Positions 17,822 through 26,908 of a stretch of 64,000 nucleotides of DNA are shown one piece after another; positions within the stretch are counted from its first letter, which is position 1; every line of letters begins with the position of its first letter. Where the stretch lies: assembly GCF_000429725.1 (NCBI RefSeq), contig NZ_AUCK01000001.1:62001-126000 (forward strand), read 5' to 3'. A program made the translations under genes and the position numbers. The notes under the pieces were generated by a model, which worked only from the letters and a program-made list of their open reading frames with translations, searched no databases and was not told the DNA's origin. The stretch comes from Alkalicoccus chagannorensis DSM 18086. GTDB lineage: Bacteria > Bacillota > Bacilli > Bacillales > Salisediminibacteriaceae.

Positions 17822-17913
17822 GGCGGACGCTTGCCAAGGGACGCTGCCTTCAACGATCCTCGCGCTGCGGGGAGGATGTTCAGACGGCGCTTGATCCCTC
17901 TGGCGTCGCTGCC
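17822..17913. repeat. Long imperfect hairpin element, probable dispersed intergenic repeat
   Basis: An outer arm starting GGCGGACGCTTGCC pairs imperfectly with an arm ending GGCGTCGCTGCC, and an inner hairpin pairs ATCCTC (17856-17861) with GAGGAT (17872-17877). The whole forms a roughly 92-base structure. The composition and order of blocks resemble the GC-rich repeats scattered between genes in alkaliphilic and halophilic bacilli; that likeness is from memory and not an alignment. Confidence 0.55.
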
Positions 17914-18936
17914 CTTCCTTCTTGAAAAAGGTTTCGTTTTTGTTTTTCTAGAGAATCATCGGTGCCATTTGAAAAGCGTCTGAGCATGTATGAGCCAATT
18001 CACCGGAACATGTGATTAAGAACCTTTTCTGTTGGGATAGGAGAACGATTGTCAGTAAGCGTCAAAGAATCCGCCCCTGTTGAGAAGCGCGCTTTTTCTA
18101 TACGCCAAGCGAACTTGAAGATAGGAGGCATGATGCAGGAGTAACCTGCCTGCTGGTCAGGAAGACCGCGTCTCCTGTTTGAGGGCCGAAGGAGCATACC
18201 AGGAAGCGGAGCGTTACACGGAAAAAAGGAGACGGCTGCCTTCCTGCAGCGGGTGGGTACAAAACGAGGGCGGGAGAAGCCTAGAAAAAAGGAGTCACCT
18301 GCTTAAAATGGAACCGGCAAACGCCCAGAACACGCTGCCCCCGGCCGTTTAGGAACGATCTGCTCCGCGGGTTGAGCCACGACTGCCAAAACGCAAACGG
18401 CTTTTGCGCGTAGGCGCAGGATCAGCGAGGGATTTTCCTGCGATGAGGAACCTCAGGAGTAGAGTCTGAACATTACTTAATCCCCCGTCTGAGAGGACAT
18501 CTGAACATAAGCCATGTGAAGCTCCTGGTGCGGAAGGCACAGCGCCGTGTTTCCTTACGTATTTTTGACGCTTACGATTCGTACAAAAAGCATACAGCCT
18601 TTTTATCCTTGATAGTTACGCTGTTCAGAACCAAGGACAATCAGGGGGGGCGTGCATCCTGCTCATTTAATCATGCATGAACCCGGTTCAGAGCAGGCGG
18701 CAGCAACGACATCCAACATAGTGGAAGTGACGCTCTCCGGACAGTCTCGTAGGACCAATATCACCTGCGGCCTCAGCCACCCTAGAGAGGCGGCACCCGA
18801 ACCTGTCTTCGCTGCTGCGTGTCCACCTCTTCTCCGTCTCTCTATGCTGTCGACAGGGTACAGGGAATCGACTGGGAGACGCGGTTCAGGGCGAGCTGGA
18901 CTTCGTTTGAAAAAAACGGACATCTCCAGGCGTCTA
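17914..18936. other. Unassigned intergenic region rplS-lepB
   Basis: About 1 kb with no credible gene. Short open frames on both strands (for example 18652-18942 plus, 18663-18980 minus) have unusual composition, lack ribosome binding sites and resemble no protein I know. There are several purine-rich GGAG-like blocks and an AT-rich stretch near 18555-18630. It may be a decayed gene, a structured RNA or repeat debris. I see no transposase remnants or terminal repeats. Confidence 0.6.
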
Positions 18937-18945
18937 TGGTAAAAT
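18937..18945 (+). promoter_or_regulatory. Extended -10 promoter for lepB
   Basis: TGGTAAAAT is an extended -10 element 38 bases ahead of the lepB start. No good -35 at standard spacing. Confidence 0.5.
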
Positions 18946-18982
18946 AGCAGGAGATAATAGCTGGATATGGAGGTTGTCATAC

Positions 18983-19519
18983 ATGGGGTGGGAACTGCGC
19001 CAGTGGCTGAAAGTAATTCTGTTTGGAATACTGATCGTCTTTGTTGTCAGAAGCTATTTGTTCATCCCGATTGTCGTAGACGGCCAGTCGATGCTTCCTA
19101 CACTCGAACATGATAACCGAATGATCGTCAATAAGTTCGGCTATCAGCTCCAGGAGCCGGACCGCTTTGATATTGTTGTTTTTCACGCGGATGAGACGCA
19201 GGATTACATCAAACGGGTGATCGGTCTTCCAGGCGACCATATCCGATATGAAAGAGATCAGCTGTACGTGGACCATCAGCCTGTGGAAGAAGAATTTCTT
19301 CTGCCTTATCACCGGGACCAGCAGCCGCTGACCCATGATTTTCAACTGACAGAAGTAACAGGGCACGAGGTCGTTCCAGAGGGACATGTTTTCGTTCTGG
19401 GAGACAATCGTCGTCACAGTAAAGACAGCAGACATATCGGTTTTGTATCTTTTGAAGATATTGTTGGAGAGGCGAATGTTATTTTTTGGCCCTTTCCGTC
19501 ATCAAAGCTGATGAATTAG
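18983..19519 (+). CDS. lepB: Type I signal peptidase
   Basis: The membrane-bound protease that removes signal peptides from exported proteins. The 178-residue protein has one N-terminal membrane segment (about residues 10-30), the nucleophile Ser36 in GQSMLPTL, the general base Lys77 in YIKRVIGLPGD, and the C-terminal GDNRRHSKDSRHIG box. It is a short Bacillus SipS-type enzyme. The ATG at 18983 lies 9 bases after TATGGAGG; a TTG at 18974 abuts that site and is unlikely. It precedes rbgA by 16 bases, so probably shares its transcript. Confidence 0.95.
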   Translation: MGWELRQWLKVILFGILIVFVVRSYLFIPIVVDGQSMLPTLEHDNRMIVNKFGYQLQEPDRFDIVVFHADETQDYIKRVIGLPGDHIRYERDQLYVDHQPVEEEFLLPYHRDQQPLTHDFQLTEVTGHEVVPEGHVFVLGDNRRHSKDSRHIGFVSFEDIVGEANVIFWPFPSSKLMN

Positions 19520-19535
19520 GAGGAAAAGCATACTT

Positions 19536-20408
19536 ATGTCCATACAATGGTATCCGGGACACATGGCAAAGGCGAAACGCGAGATGATAGAAAAACTGAA
19601 AATGATCGATGTCGTCATCGAAATTGCGGATGCCCGTGTTCCATATTCATCCAGAAACCCGCTCATTGAAGAGCTGTCCGGCCAAAAGCCGAGGCTGATG
19701 ATTTTAAATAAAGCCGATCTGGCCGATCCCGAGATGACGAAGAAATGGCAGGCGTGGATAGAACAGGATGGCACGAAAACACTTGTTATTGATGCCCAGC
19801 ACGGCAAAGGCATGAAACAGATTCCGGAAGCGGTGCGGGAAGCAGCGGAAGTGCTGTTAAACAGATGGGAGCGGAAGGGGATACGTCCACGAGCACTTCG
19901 TACACTCATTGTCGGCATTCCCAACTCCGGGAAATCAACGGTTATCAACAAACTAGCCGGCAAAAAAATCGCGGTGATCGGTGACAAGCCGGGAGTCACA
20001 AAAAAGCAGCAGTGGATCAAAGTAGGGAAAGAGATGGAACTGCTGGACACGCCGGGTATACTTTGGCCCAAATTTGAAGAAGAAGCGGTCGGATACCGCC
20101 TTGCTCTCACAGGAGGGGTAAAAGAGGACATCTTTGATTTTCAGGACAGCGCCGTCTTTTTGATCCAATACCTATCCCGCGTCTATCCTGAGCTTCTGAA
20201 ACAGCGGTACGATCTGAACAGTATACCGGAAGATATGACGGCTTTTTTTGAAGCTGTAGGAAGACGTCGTGGTATCCTCGCCAAGGGCGGCAGCATCGAT
20301 GTCGACAAAACGGCAGAGATGATATTCCGGGATTTCAGGCAGGGGAGTTTTGGCCGTATAACACTCGAGGAGCCACCGCATCCGAAGAGAGATGATGGAA
20401 CCACATGA
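19536..20408 (+). CDS. rbgA: Ribosome biogenesis GTPase RbgA (YlqF)
   Basis: RbgA is a late 50S assembly factor. The 290-residue protein is a circularly permuted GTPase: G4 LNKADLAD comes first (near residue 58), then G1 GIPNSGKST (near 128) and G3 DTPGILWP (near 173). The N-terminus SIQWYPGHMAKAKREM is typical of the family, and a C-terminal RNA-binding helical domain follows. ATGA overlap with rnhB. Confidence 0.97.
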   Translation: MSIQWYPGHMAKAKREMIEKLKMIDVVIEIADARVPYSSRNPLIEELSGQKPRLMILNKADLADPEMTKKWQAWIEQDGTKTLVIDAQHGKGMKQIPEAVREAAEVLLNRWERKGIRPRALRTLIVGIPNSGKSTVINKLAGKKIAVIGDKPGVTKKQQWIKVGKEMELLDTPGILWPKFEEEAVGYRLALTGGVKEDIFDFQDSAVFLIQYLSRVYPELLKQRYDLNSIPEDMTAFFEAVGRRRGILAKGGSIDVDKTAEMIFRDFRQGSFGRITLEEPPHPKRDDGTT

Positions 20409-21181
20409 ACAAACGGCTGACAATGCAGGAAATTAAACAGGCGCTGAAGGACGACGTTCCGGACGCCCGGCTTCTGGAGGACCTGCGTACCGACGAACGA
20501 AAAGGGGTGCAGCAGGCGCTCGCCTCCTATGACCGCCGCCGCCGGAAGCAGAAGCAGCTGGAGGAAGACTGGAGAGCGATGCTGTCGTTTGATGACCAGT
20601 GCAGGGGAGGCCGCAGGCTCGTCACAGCAGGCGTAGACGAAGTCGGAAGAGGGCCGCTCGCAGGGCCCGTCACGGCAGCAGCCGTCATTCTACCGGAAGA
20701 TGCGTGGTTTCCAGGGCTGACAGACTCCAAGAAATTGACGAGTGAGGAGCGGGAAGTATTCCAGCGGCATCTGGAGAACGAAGCCGTCACGGCAGTCGGA
20801 GAAGCATCGGTGGAGGAAATTGACCGCCTCAATATTTATCAAGCGTCGAGGCTGGCGATGCTTCGCGCAGTAGAACAGCTTGATCCTCAGCCGGAGCTGC
20901 TTCTGATTGATGCAGTCGGGCTGGATACGGACATAGAACAACAGGCGATCGTCAAAGGCGATACGCTGTCGGCTTCGATTGCTGCGGCATCTGTCACGGC
21001 AAAAATCCACCGGGACCACTATATGACGGAGCTCGGAAGCATGCACCCGGCCTACCGGTTTGCAGAGAACGCCGGTTACGGGACAAAAGATCACCTCGCT
21101 GCCCTTGATGAAGAAGGTGTAACAGAGCATCACCGCCGCAGTTTTTCTCCTGTGAAGGCTCGGTTATCCCGAAGACAATGA
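20405..21181 (+). CDS. rnhB: Ribonuclease HII
   Basis: RNase HII removes ribonucleotides from DNA and RNA-DNA hybrids. The 258-residue enzyme has an N-terminal extension of about 70 residues typical of Bacillus RnhB, then the catalytic GVDEVGRGPLAGPV motif (Asp and Glu metal ligands), LTDSKKLTSEER and LLIDAVGL. The start overlaps the rbgA stop. Confidence 0.96.
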   Translation: MNKRLTMQEIKQALKDDVPDARLLEDLRTDERKGVQQALASYDRRRRKQKQLEEDWRAMLSFDDQCRGGRRLVTAGVDEVGRGPLAGPVTAAAVILPEDAWFPGLTDSKKLTSEEREVFQRHLENEAVTAVGEASVEEIDRLNIYQASRLAMLRAVEQLDPQPELLLIDAVGLDTDIEQQAIVKGDTLSASIAAASVTAKIHRDHYMTELGSMHPAYRFAENAGYGTKDHLAALDEEGVTEHHRRSFSPVKARLSRRQ

Positions 21182-21196
21182 GAGGAGATGGACGTG

Positions 21197-22990
21197 ATGG
21201 ATACGAATTTTATACAGCAGGCAGCCCGGAGAATGGATCTTTCGGGCGTAACGTCCATCCAGCTCCGTCAAGGACAGGTGTTTCAAGGAACAATCACCCA
21301 GATTTATCCTGGTTCGTCAGCTCAGCTGCAGCTCGGGCAGATGAATCTGACCGCTCATCTCGAGGCACAGTTGGAGAAGGGGAGATCCTACTGGTTCCGA
21401 GTGCAGTCCAGCGAGGGAATGCCGAGGCTTCAAGTTCTCGAAAATGTGCGGCCGGTCGAGCAGGGGCGCAATGCCTCCGCCGAAGCAAGGCAGGTGCTGC
21501 AGCAGATGGGTCTGCAGCCGACACGAACAGCTGAACAGGCGCTGCAGCACTTCACGAGAGAAAACATCCCCGTTAACAGAGAGACGATGCAGCAGGCGGT
21601 CCAGCAGCTGCAGCAGTCACCGCTTGCGCAGCGGGAGAGCCTGCAGCTGATGGGAACGATGCTTCGGCAGGATATGCCGTTGACGCAGGCCTCTTTTCAA
21701 GGGATGGCATCCCTGCAGATGCCCGCGTCGTCTGCAGGAGCTATGGGAGAGCTCCTGCAGCAGCTTCGGGCCGCTCCTGCACAAGGGCAGGCGTCACAGC
21801 AGCTCCAACAGGTACTGTCCTCCCTTCTCTCACGCAGTGATCCTGCTGCTTCTGGTCCGCAGCTTCAGCAGCTGGCGCAGATGGCCGCTTCGGGAAACTC
21901 CCAGCAGCAGGCACAGGCGGCAGCGGTTCTCCAGCAGATCGGCGTCTCTTCAGCAGGCTCACCGCAGGCAGTAATGGAACATTTCCGTCAGCAGGTACTG
22001 CAGCCTTCCAACAGCCAGGCACTGCAGTCGTTGTTTCCAGATCAGGCAGCCGCTGTTCGTGCCGCAGCTGAAGGGACGGGCTCTCAGCAGCCGTCGACAC
22101 CGCTGCAGCAGATGACGGCACCTCAGCTTTTTCAGCAGCTGATGGGCAGTCTTCGTCTCGATACACCACAGGCAGTACAGCAGCTCGTACAGCTGATGGG
22201 GGGAGGAGGACAAGAGCCCCTCAGGATGCTGGATCAATTTGTACGAAATGCCCCGCCGCAGCAGCTGCGGGCGGCATGGACTTCCCTGCAGCAGCTGGAT
22301 CAGTCCAACTGGACCGGGAGCAGTACCGCCGGTCAAATGGGAATGCAGCAGGGGCAGTCACAGGCACAGGCCGGCGATCCGGCCCTGCGGATGCTGATGC
22401 AGCAGCTCGGCTTGCAGCACGAAGCCTCCCTCCGCGGGGGCAGCGGACAACAACCGGCTCAAACGGATGCACAGGCATCGCTGAAATCGGCCTTGATGCA
22501 GTATCTGGAGCAGCCGGCCAATGCAGCAGGGCGAGGCCAGGCCGAATTTCTTTTGAACCGCGTTACAGGTTCCCAGCTCATGTCGCATGAACAGCAGCAG
22601 CCTTCCCAGCAGCTTCTTGTCCAGATTCCCTTGACGATGTTTGAAAAACATACCGACATGACGCTGCAGTGGTCCGGAAAAAAAGAAGAGGATGGAAGCT
22701 TTAATGCCGACCACTGCCGGATTTTATTCTACCTGCAGCTGGATGCCCTCAAAGAAACCGTCGTGGATGTCCAGATTCAAAAGCGGGTCGTTCAAGTCAC
22801 CGTCTACAACGATGAACCGAAACCACGTAACGTAGACAGCATCTGGGGACCGCTGTTGAAAGAATCACTGGAGAACATGGAATACCGCCTTTCTTCGGTC
22901 CAGTGGAAACAGCGCAGTACCGGAGAGGATCCTGCCCCGCAGCTGTATGGTCAAAATATGAGTCATAAAGGGGTGGACTACCGGGCATGA
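21197..22990 (+). CDS. ylqG: YlqG-like Gln-rich protein with FliK-type C-terminal domain
   Basis: A 597-residue protein of unknown function. Most of it (about residues 90-480) is very rich in Gln, Ala, Ser and Leu with many QQL and LQQ runs, and looks low-complexity and perhaps extended. The C-terminal 130 residues (from about SQQLLVQIPLTMFEKH) resemble the globular domain of flagellar hook-length protein FliK: a beta-rich RILFYLQLDALKETVVDVQIQ segment. The ATG at 21197 lies 9 bases after GAGGAG; an ATG at 21188 directly abuts it. It overlaps the FlhB-like ylqH gene by 4 bases. The pairing mirrors FliK and FlhB, so a role as a secretion ruler or switch is possible but unproven. Confidence 0.8.
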   Translation: MDTNFIQQAARRMDLSGVTSIQLRQGQVFQGTITQIYPGSSAQLQLGQMNLTAHLEAQLEKGRSYWFRVQSSEGMPRLQVLENVRPVEQGRNASAEARQVLQQMGLQPTRTAEQALQHFTRENIPVNRETMQQAVQQLQQSPLAQRESLQLMGTMLRQDMPLTQASFQGMASLQMPASSAGAMGELLQQLRAAPAQGQASQQLQQVLSSLLSRSDPAASGPQLQQLAQMAASGNSQQQAQAAAVLQQIGVSSAGSPQAVMEHFRQQVLQPSNSQALQSLFPDQAAAVRAAAEGTGSQQPSTPLQQMTAPQLFQQLMGSLRLDTPQAVQQLVQLMGGGGQEPLRMLDQFVRNAPPQQLRAAWTSLQQLDQSNWTGSSTAGQMGMQQGQSQAQAGDPALRMLMQQLGLQHEASLRGGSGQQPAQTDAQASLKSALMQYLEQPANAAGRGQAEFLLNRVTGSQLMSHEQQQPSQQLLVQIPLTMFEKHTDMTLQWSGKKEEDGSFNADHCRILFYLQLDALKETVVDVQIQKRVVQVTVYNDEPKPRNVDSIWGPLLKESLENMEYRLSSVQWKQRSTGEDPAPQLYGQNMSHKGVDYRA

Positions 22991-23316
22991 GCAGATATGA
23001 TGACGCGCTGCGCCGGAGGGCTGTAGCTCTCGGCTACCGGGAGGGGGAACATGCACCGAAAGTGAAAGCGAAAGGAAAAGGATTTGTTGCCGAGGAAATC
23101 ATCGAACGTGCGAAATCCTCCAGCATCCCGATTCAGGAGGATCCTTCCCTCGTTGAGATGCTCTCCCAGCTGGAAGTGAACGAAAAGATACCGGAAGATT
23201 TGTATGAAGTAGTAGCGGAAGTGTTCGCCTTTATCTACCGCATCGACCGAGAAAAAGGACTGTCCGCTGAAAAGCATAGAGGGAAAGCCTCGGGACGGGA
23301 CGGGGAAAAACACTGA
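22987..23316 (+). CDS. ylqH: YlqH, orphan FlhB C-terminal domain-like protein
   Basis: A 109-residue soluble protein related to the cytoplasmic C-terminal domain of FlhB/YscU export switches. Matching parts include RRRAVALGYREGEHAPKVKAKGKGFVAEEII and the terminal PEDLYEVVAEVFAFIYRID, which parallels the last residues of the true FlhB at 49383-50462. The membrane part is absent, and so is the NPTH autocleavage motif. The start overlaps the ylqG stop (ATGA), so expression is coupled. Widespread in Bacillus near rnhB-sucC with unknown function. Confidence 0.88.
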   Translation: MSRYDDALRRRAVALGYREGEHAPKVKAKGKGFVAEEIIERAKSSSIPIQEDPSLVEMLSQLEVNEKIPEDLYEVVAEVFAFIYRIDREKGLSAEKHRGKASGRDGEKH

Positions 23317-23434
23317 AAAAATTTGATTTTTTGTGCACATCGCTGTTTATTACAGGCAATCTATTGTAAAATGGTTATTGTGTGAAATGATTCGCACAAG
23401 AGATTCAGCATTGAATCAAGTAAGGAGGATGGCT

Positions 23435-24595
<1,161 letters not shown>

Positions 24596-24615
24596 TCAGA
24601 AAGGCGGGGTAACAA

Positions 24616-25530
24616 ATGAGTATCTTATTAAATAAGGACACGAAAGTGATTGTTCAGGGCATTACCGGCGCCACCGGTCTCTTTCATACGAAACAGGCGG
24701 TGGAATACGGAACCCAGATCGTCGGCGGCGTCACGCCGGGTAAGGGCGGAACAGAAATTGAAGGGATTCCGGTATTCAACACGGTAGAAAATGCCGTGAA
24801 AGAAACGGGTGCAAATGCCTCCGTTATCTACGTTCCGCCTCCGTTTGCTGCAGATGCGATTATGGAAGCTGCAGATGCCGGCGTAGAGCTTGTCATTACG
24901 ATCACGGAAGGCATTCCTGTCACCGACATGATCAAAGTGAAGCGGTATCTGGAAGATAAAGAAACGCGTCTGATCGGACCGAACTGTCCTGGTGTTATCA
25001 CACCGGAAGAATGCAAGATCGGCATCATGCCGGGCTACATTCACAAAAAAGGTCACGTAGGCGTTGTGTCCCGTTCCGGTACACTGACGTATGAAGCTGT
25101 ACATCAGCTTTCTACAGAAGGCATCGGCCAGTCCACCGCTGTTGGTATCGGCGGGGACCCGGTAAATGGAACGAGCTTTATCGACGTCCTGAAGCTGTTT
25201 AACGAAGATGATGATACGAAAGCCGTCATCATGATCGGAGAAATCGGCGGTACAGCTGAAGAAGAGGCAGCAGAGTGGATCAAGGAGAACATGACGAAAC
25301 CTGTTGTCGGCTTTATCGGTGGTAAAACGGCACCTCCAGGAAAGCGCATGGGTCACGCCGGTGCGATCATTTCCGGCGGTAAAGGAACGGCTGATGAGAA
25401 AATCAAGACGCTGAATGACGCTGGCGTGGAAGTAGCAGAAACTCCGGCGGTGATGGGTGAAACGCTCATCAGCGTCCTGAAAAATAATGGCATTTATGAA
25501 GCATGTGTCACACACGCAGTGAATAAATAA
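24616..25530 (+). CDS. sucD: Succinyl-CoA ligase subunit alpha
   Basis: The CoA-binding, phosphohistidine-carrying alpha subunit that pairs with SucC. The 304-residue protein has the CoA-binding [25 protein letters not shown], the [12 protein letters not shown] motif, and the active-site His in [17 protein letters not shown] near residue 247. A ribosome binding site AAGGCGGGG precedes the ATG. A perfect terminator follows. Confidence 0.97.
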   Translation: MSILLNKDTKVIVQGITGATGLFHTKQAVEYGTQIVGGVTPGKGGTEIEGIPVFNTVENAVKETGANASVIYVPPPFAADAIMEAADAGVELVITITEGIPVTDMIKVKRYLEDKETRLIGPNCPGVITPEECKIGIMPGYIHKKGHVGVVSRSGTLTYEAVHQLSTEGIGQSTAVGIGGDPVNGTSFIDVLKLFNEDDDTKAVIMIGEIGGTAEEEAAEWIKENMTKPVVGFIGGKTAPPGKRMGHAGAIISGGKGTADEKIKTLNDAGVEVAETPAVMGETLISVLKNNGIYEACVTHAVNK

Positions 25531-25552
25531 GCTGCCCGGCACGTTGATGAGT

Positions 25553-25592
25553 GTGTGAAAAGGAATCTTCCTTTTCACACGCTCTTTTTTTT
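25553..25592 (+). terminator. sucCD terminator
   Basis: Perfect 13-bp inverted repeat GTGTGAAAAGGAA (25553-25565) and TTCCTTTTCACAC (25568-25580), then a run of T at 25585-25592. Confidence 0.93.
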
Positions 25593-25939
25593 GTTTGATA
25601 AGAGGGTATAAGTGTTCATACAGGGTGACGGCGCAGCCAGCTGCTCGGGAAACATGAAGAACCCACGGTTCCCTCAAAGAACCTGCGGTACACGCCTTTC
25701 TGAACAAAAGGCGCTCCGCGCTTTTGTTCAAGATTGGAATACATCCGTCTTCATCCCGGCAAGCTGCAGAGGATCCGCTATTAATGCCGGTAAAGGGGGG
25801 CTGCTTTACGTCAAAGGCCTCGGAGCAGCGCATTGCTCGAAAACATATCGTGCCTCCTGCCGTGATTACCGGAATGGTCGATTGCAACACGCTTTGCCGG
25901 AGATACGCACGAGGCAGACTATCGTATAGGAGGAAGCTC
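25593..25939. other. sucD-dprA intergenic region
   Basis: About 350 bases without a gene I can support. It holds the second copy of the 28-bp palindrome and an open frame continuous with dprA (from 25724) that lacks a ribosome binding site and any similarity to DprA N-termini. No clear promoter for dprA is visible. Confidence 0.55.
25702..25729. repeat. 28-bp dispersed palindrome, copy 2
   Basis: GAACAAAAGGCGC and GCGCTTTTGTTC flank TCC, giving a near-perfect hairpin. It matches the copy at 7454-7481 in 27 of 28 bases. The bases just outside (TC-N before, A-N-GA after) are also partly shared. Confidence 0.8.
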
Positions 25940-26845
25940 ATGAACAATTCAGATATAAGGAAAAGGTTGTTCCATATACATTACGCAGCTGCAGGGAACA
26001 GCGCCCTCGTCCACGCGCTGCGGCAGCAGGACCCGGATCTGCAGCGGATTTACAGGTCCCCGTTTACTCCATCAGGACGATTCCGCCGGTCGACAGTGCA
26101 GCAGTTTTATCAGCGGCTCCAGAACATCGGCATGGAAGAAGGATCGGACGCGGTGGCACGGAGTGGGGGAGCTGTTATTACGATACTCGATGACGACTAC
26201 CCCGCCCAGTTAAAGGACCTGCACACCCCACCTGCCGTGCTTTACGTAAAAGGCTTCAGCTCGATGCTGCATGACGACCTCAGCCTGGCCGTTGTTGGTT
26301 CCAGGTACCCTTCCGCTCATGCGCTGGAAACGATGAAAGACATTCTTGCGCCCCTGCATCCGGTGCCGGTAACGATTGTCAGTGGACTGGCCAGGGGCAT
26401 TGATACGGCAGCGCATGTGCAGGCTGTGCAGAACAACGGAAGAACGATTGCTGTCCTTGGATGCGGATTCAATCATGTCTACCCGGAAAGCAGCCGCAGC
26501 GTACAGGAGTACATGGGGCGATCGCAGCTGCTTGTGTCGGAGTATCCCCCGGATGTACGGCCGGAAAAATGGTTTTTTCCCCAGCGCAACCGTATCATCA
26601 GTGGCCTGAGCAGTGCCGTATTCGTCGTGGAGGCGAAAGAGCGGAGTGGTACCTTGATTACCGCAGAAGCAGCACTGGAACTTGGAAGGAACGTTCTGGC
26701 GCTTCCTGGACGCATTACCGACCCGAATGCGGCAGGGACGAATAAGCTGATTCAGGATGGAGCGGGCATGGTACTGAGGCCGGAAGATGTCATGGAGGAG
26801 TTGATGTCGGCTGCGGCCCGGCAGAGAAGTTGTTTGACAAATTGA
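25940..26845 (+). CDS. dprA: DNA processing protein DprA (Smf)
   Basis: DprA protects incoming single-stranded DNA during natural transformation and loads RecA. The 301-residue protein has a short helical N-terminus, then the Rossmann-type DprA core: AVVGSRYPSAHA, IVSGLARGIDTAAHVQAV, AVLGCGFNHVYPESSR, SEYPPDVRPEKWFFPQRNRIISGLS and VVEAKERSGTLITAEAALELGR. The ATG at 25940 follows AGGAGG at standard spacing; a 72-codon upstream extension of the same frame is rejected. topA follows after 63 bases. Presence suggests, but does not prove, competence. Confidence 0.95.
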   Translation: MNNSDIRKRLFHIHYAAAGNSALVHALRQQDPDLQRIYRSPFTPSGRFRRSTVQQFYQRLQNIGMEEGSDAVARSGGAVITILDDDYPAQLKDLHTPPAVLYVKGFSSMLHDDLSLAVVGSRYPSAHALETMKDILAPLHPVPVTIVSGLARGIDTAAHVQAVQNNGRTIAVLGCGFNHVYPESSRSVQEYMGRSQLLVSEYPPDVRPEKWFFPQRNRIISGLSSAVFVVEAKERSGTLITAEAALELGRNVLALPGRITDPNAAGTNKLIQDGAGMVLRPEDVMEELMSAAARQRSCLTN

Positions 26846-26908
26846 GAGCGGGTGGTTAATAATAGGGGAGATTCTTTTACTTGCAGACGAGGGAGGAGCA
26901 TCACCAGT

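Noticed and set aside
17914-18936. OLE RNA or group II intron remnant in the rplS-lepB gap
   Set aside because: No neighbouring OLE-associated membrane protein gene, no recognisable domain V or reverse transcriptase remnant.
18652-18942. 96-codon plus-strand open frame ahead of lepB
   Set aside because: No ribosome binding site, unusual composition, and the lepB promoter element overlaps its end.
25724-25939. 72-codon upstream extension of dprA
   Set aside because: The frame is open by chance; a proper AGGAGG and ATG at 25940 match the known DprA N-terminus, and the upstream part contains part of the dispersed palindrome.
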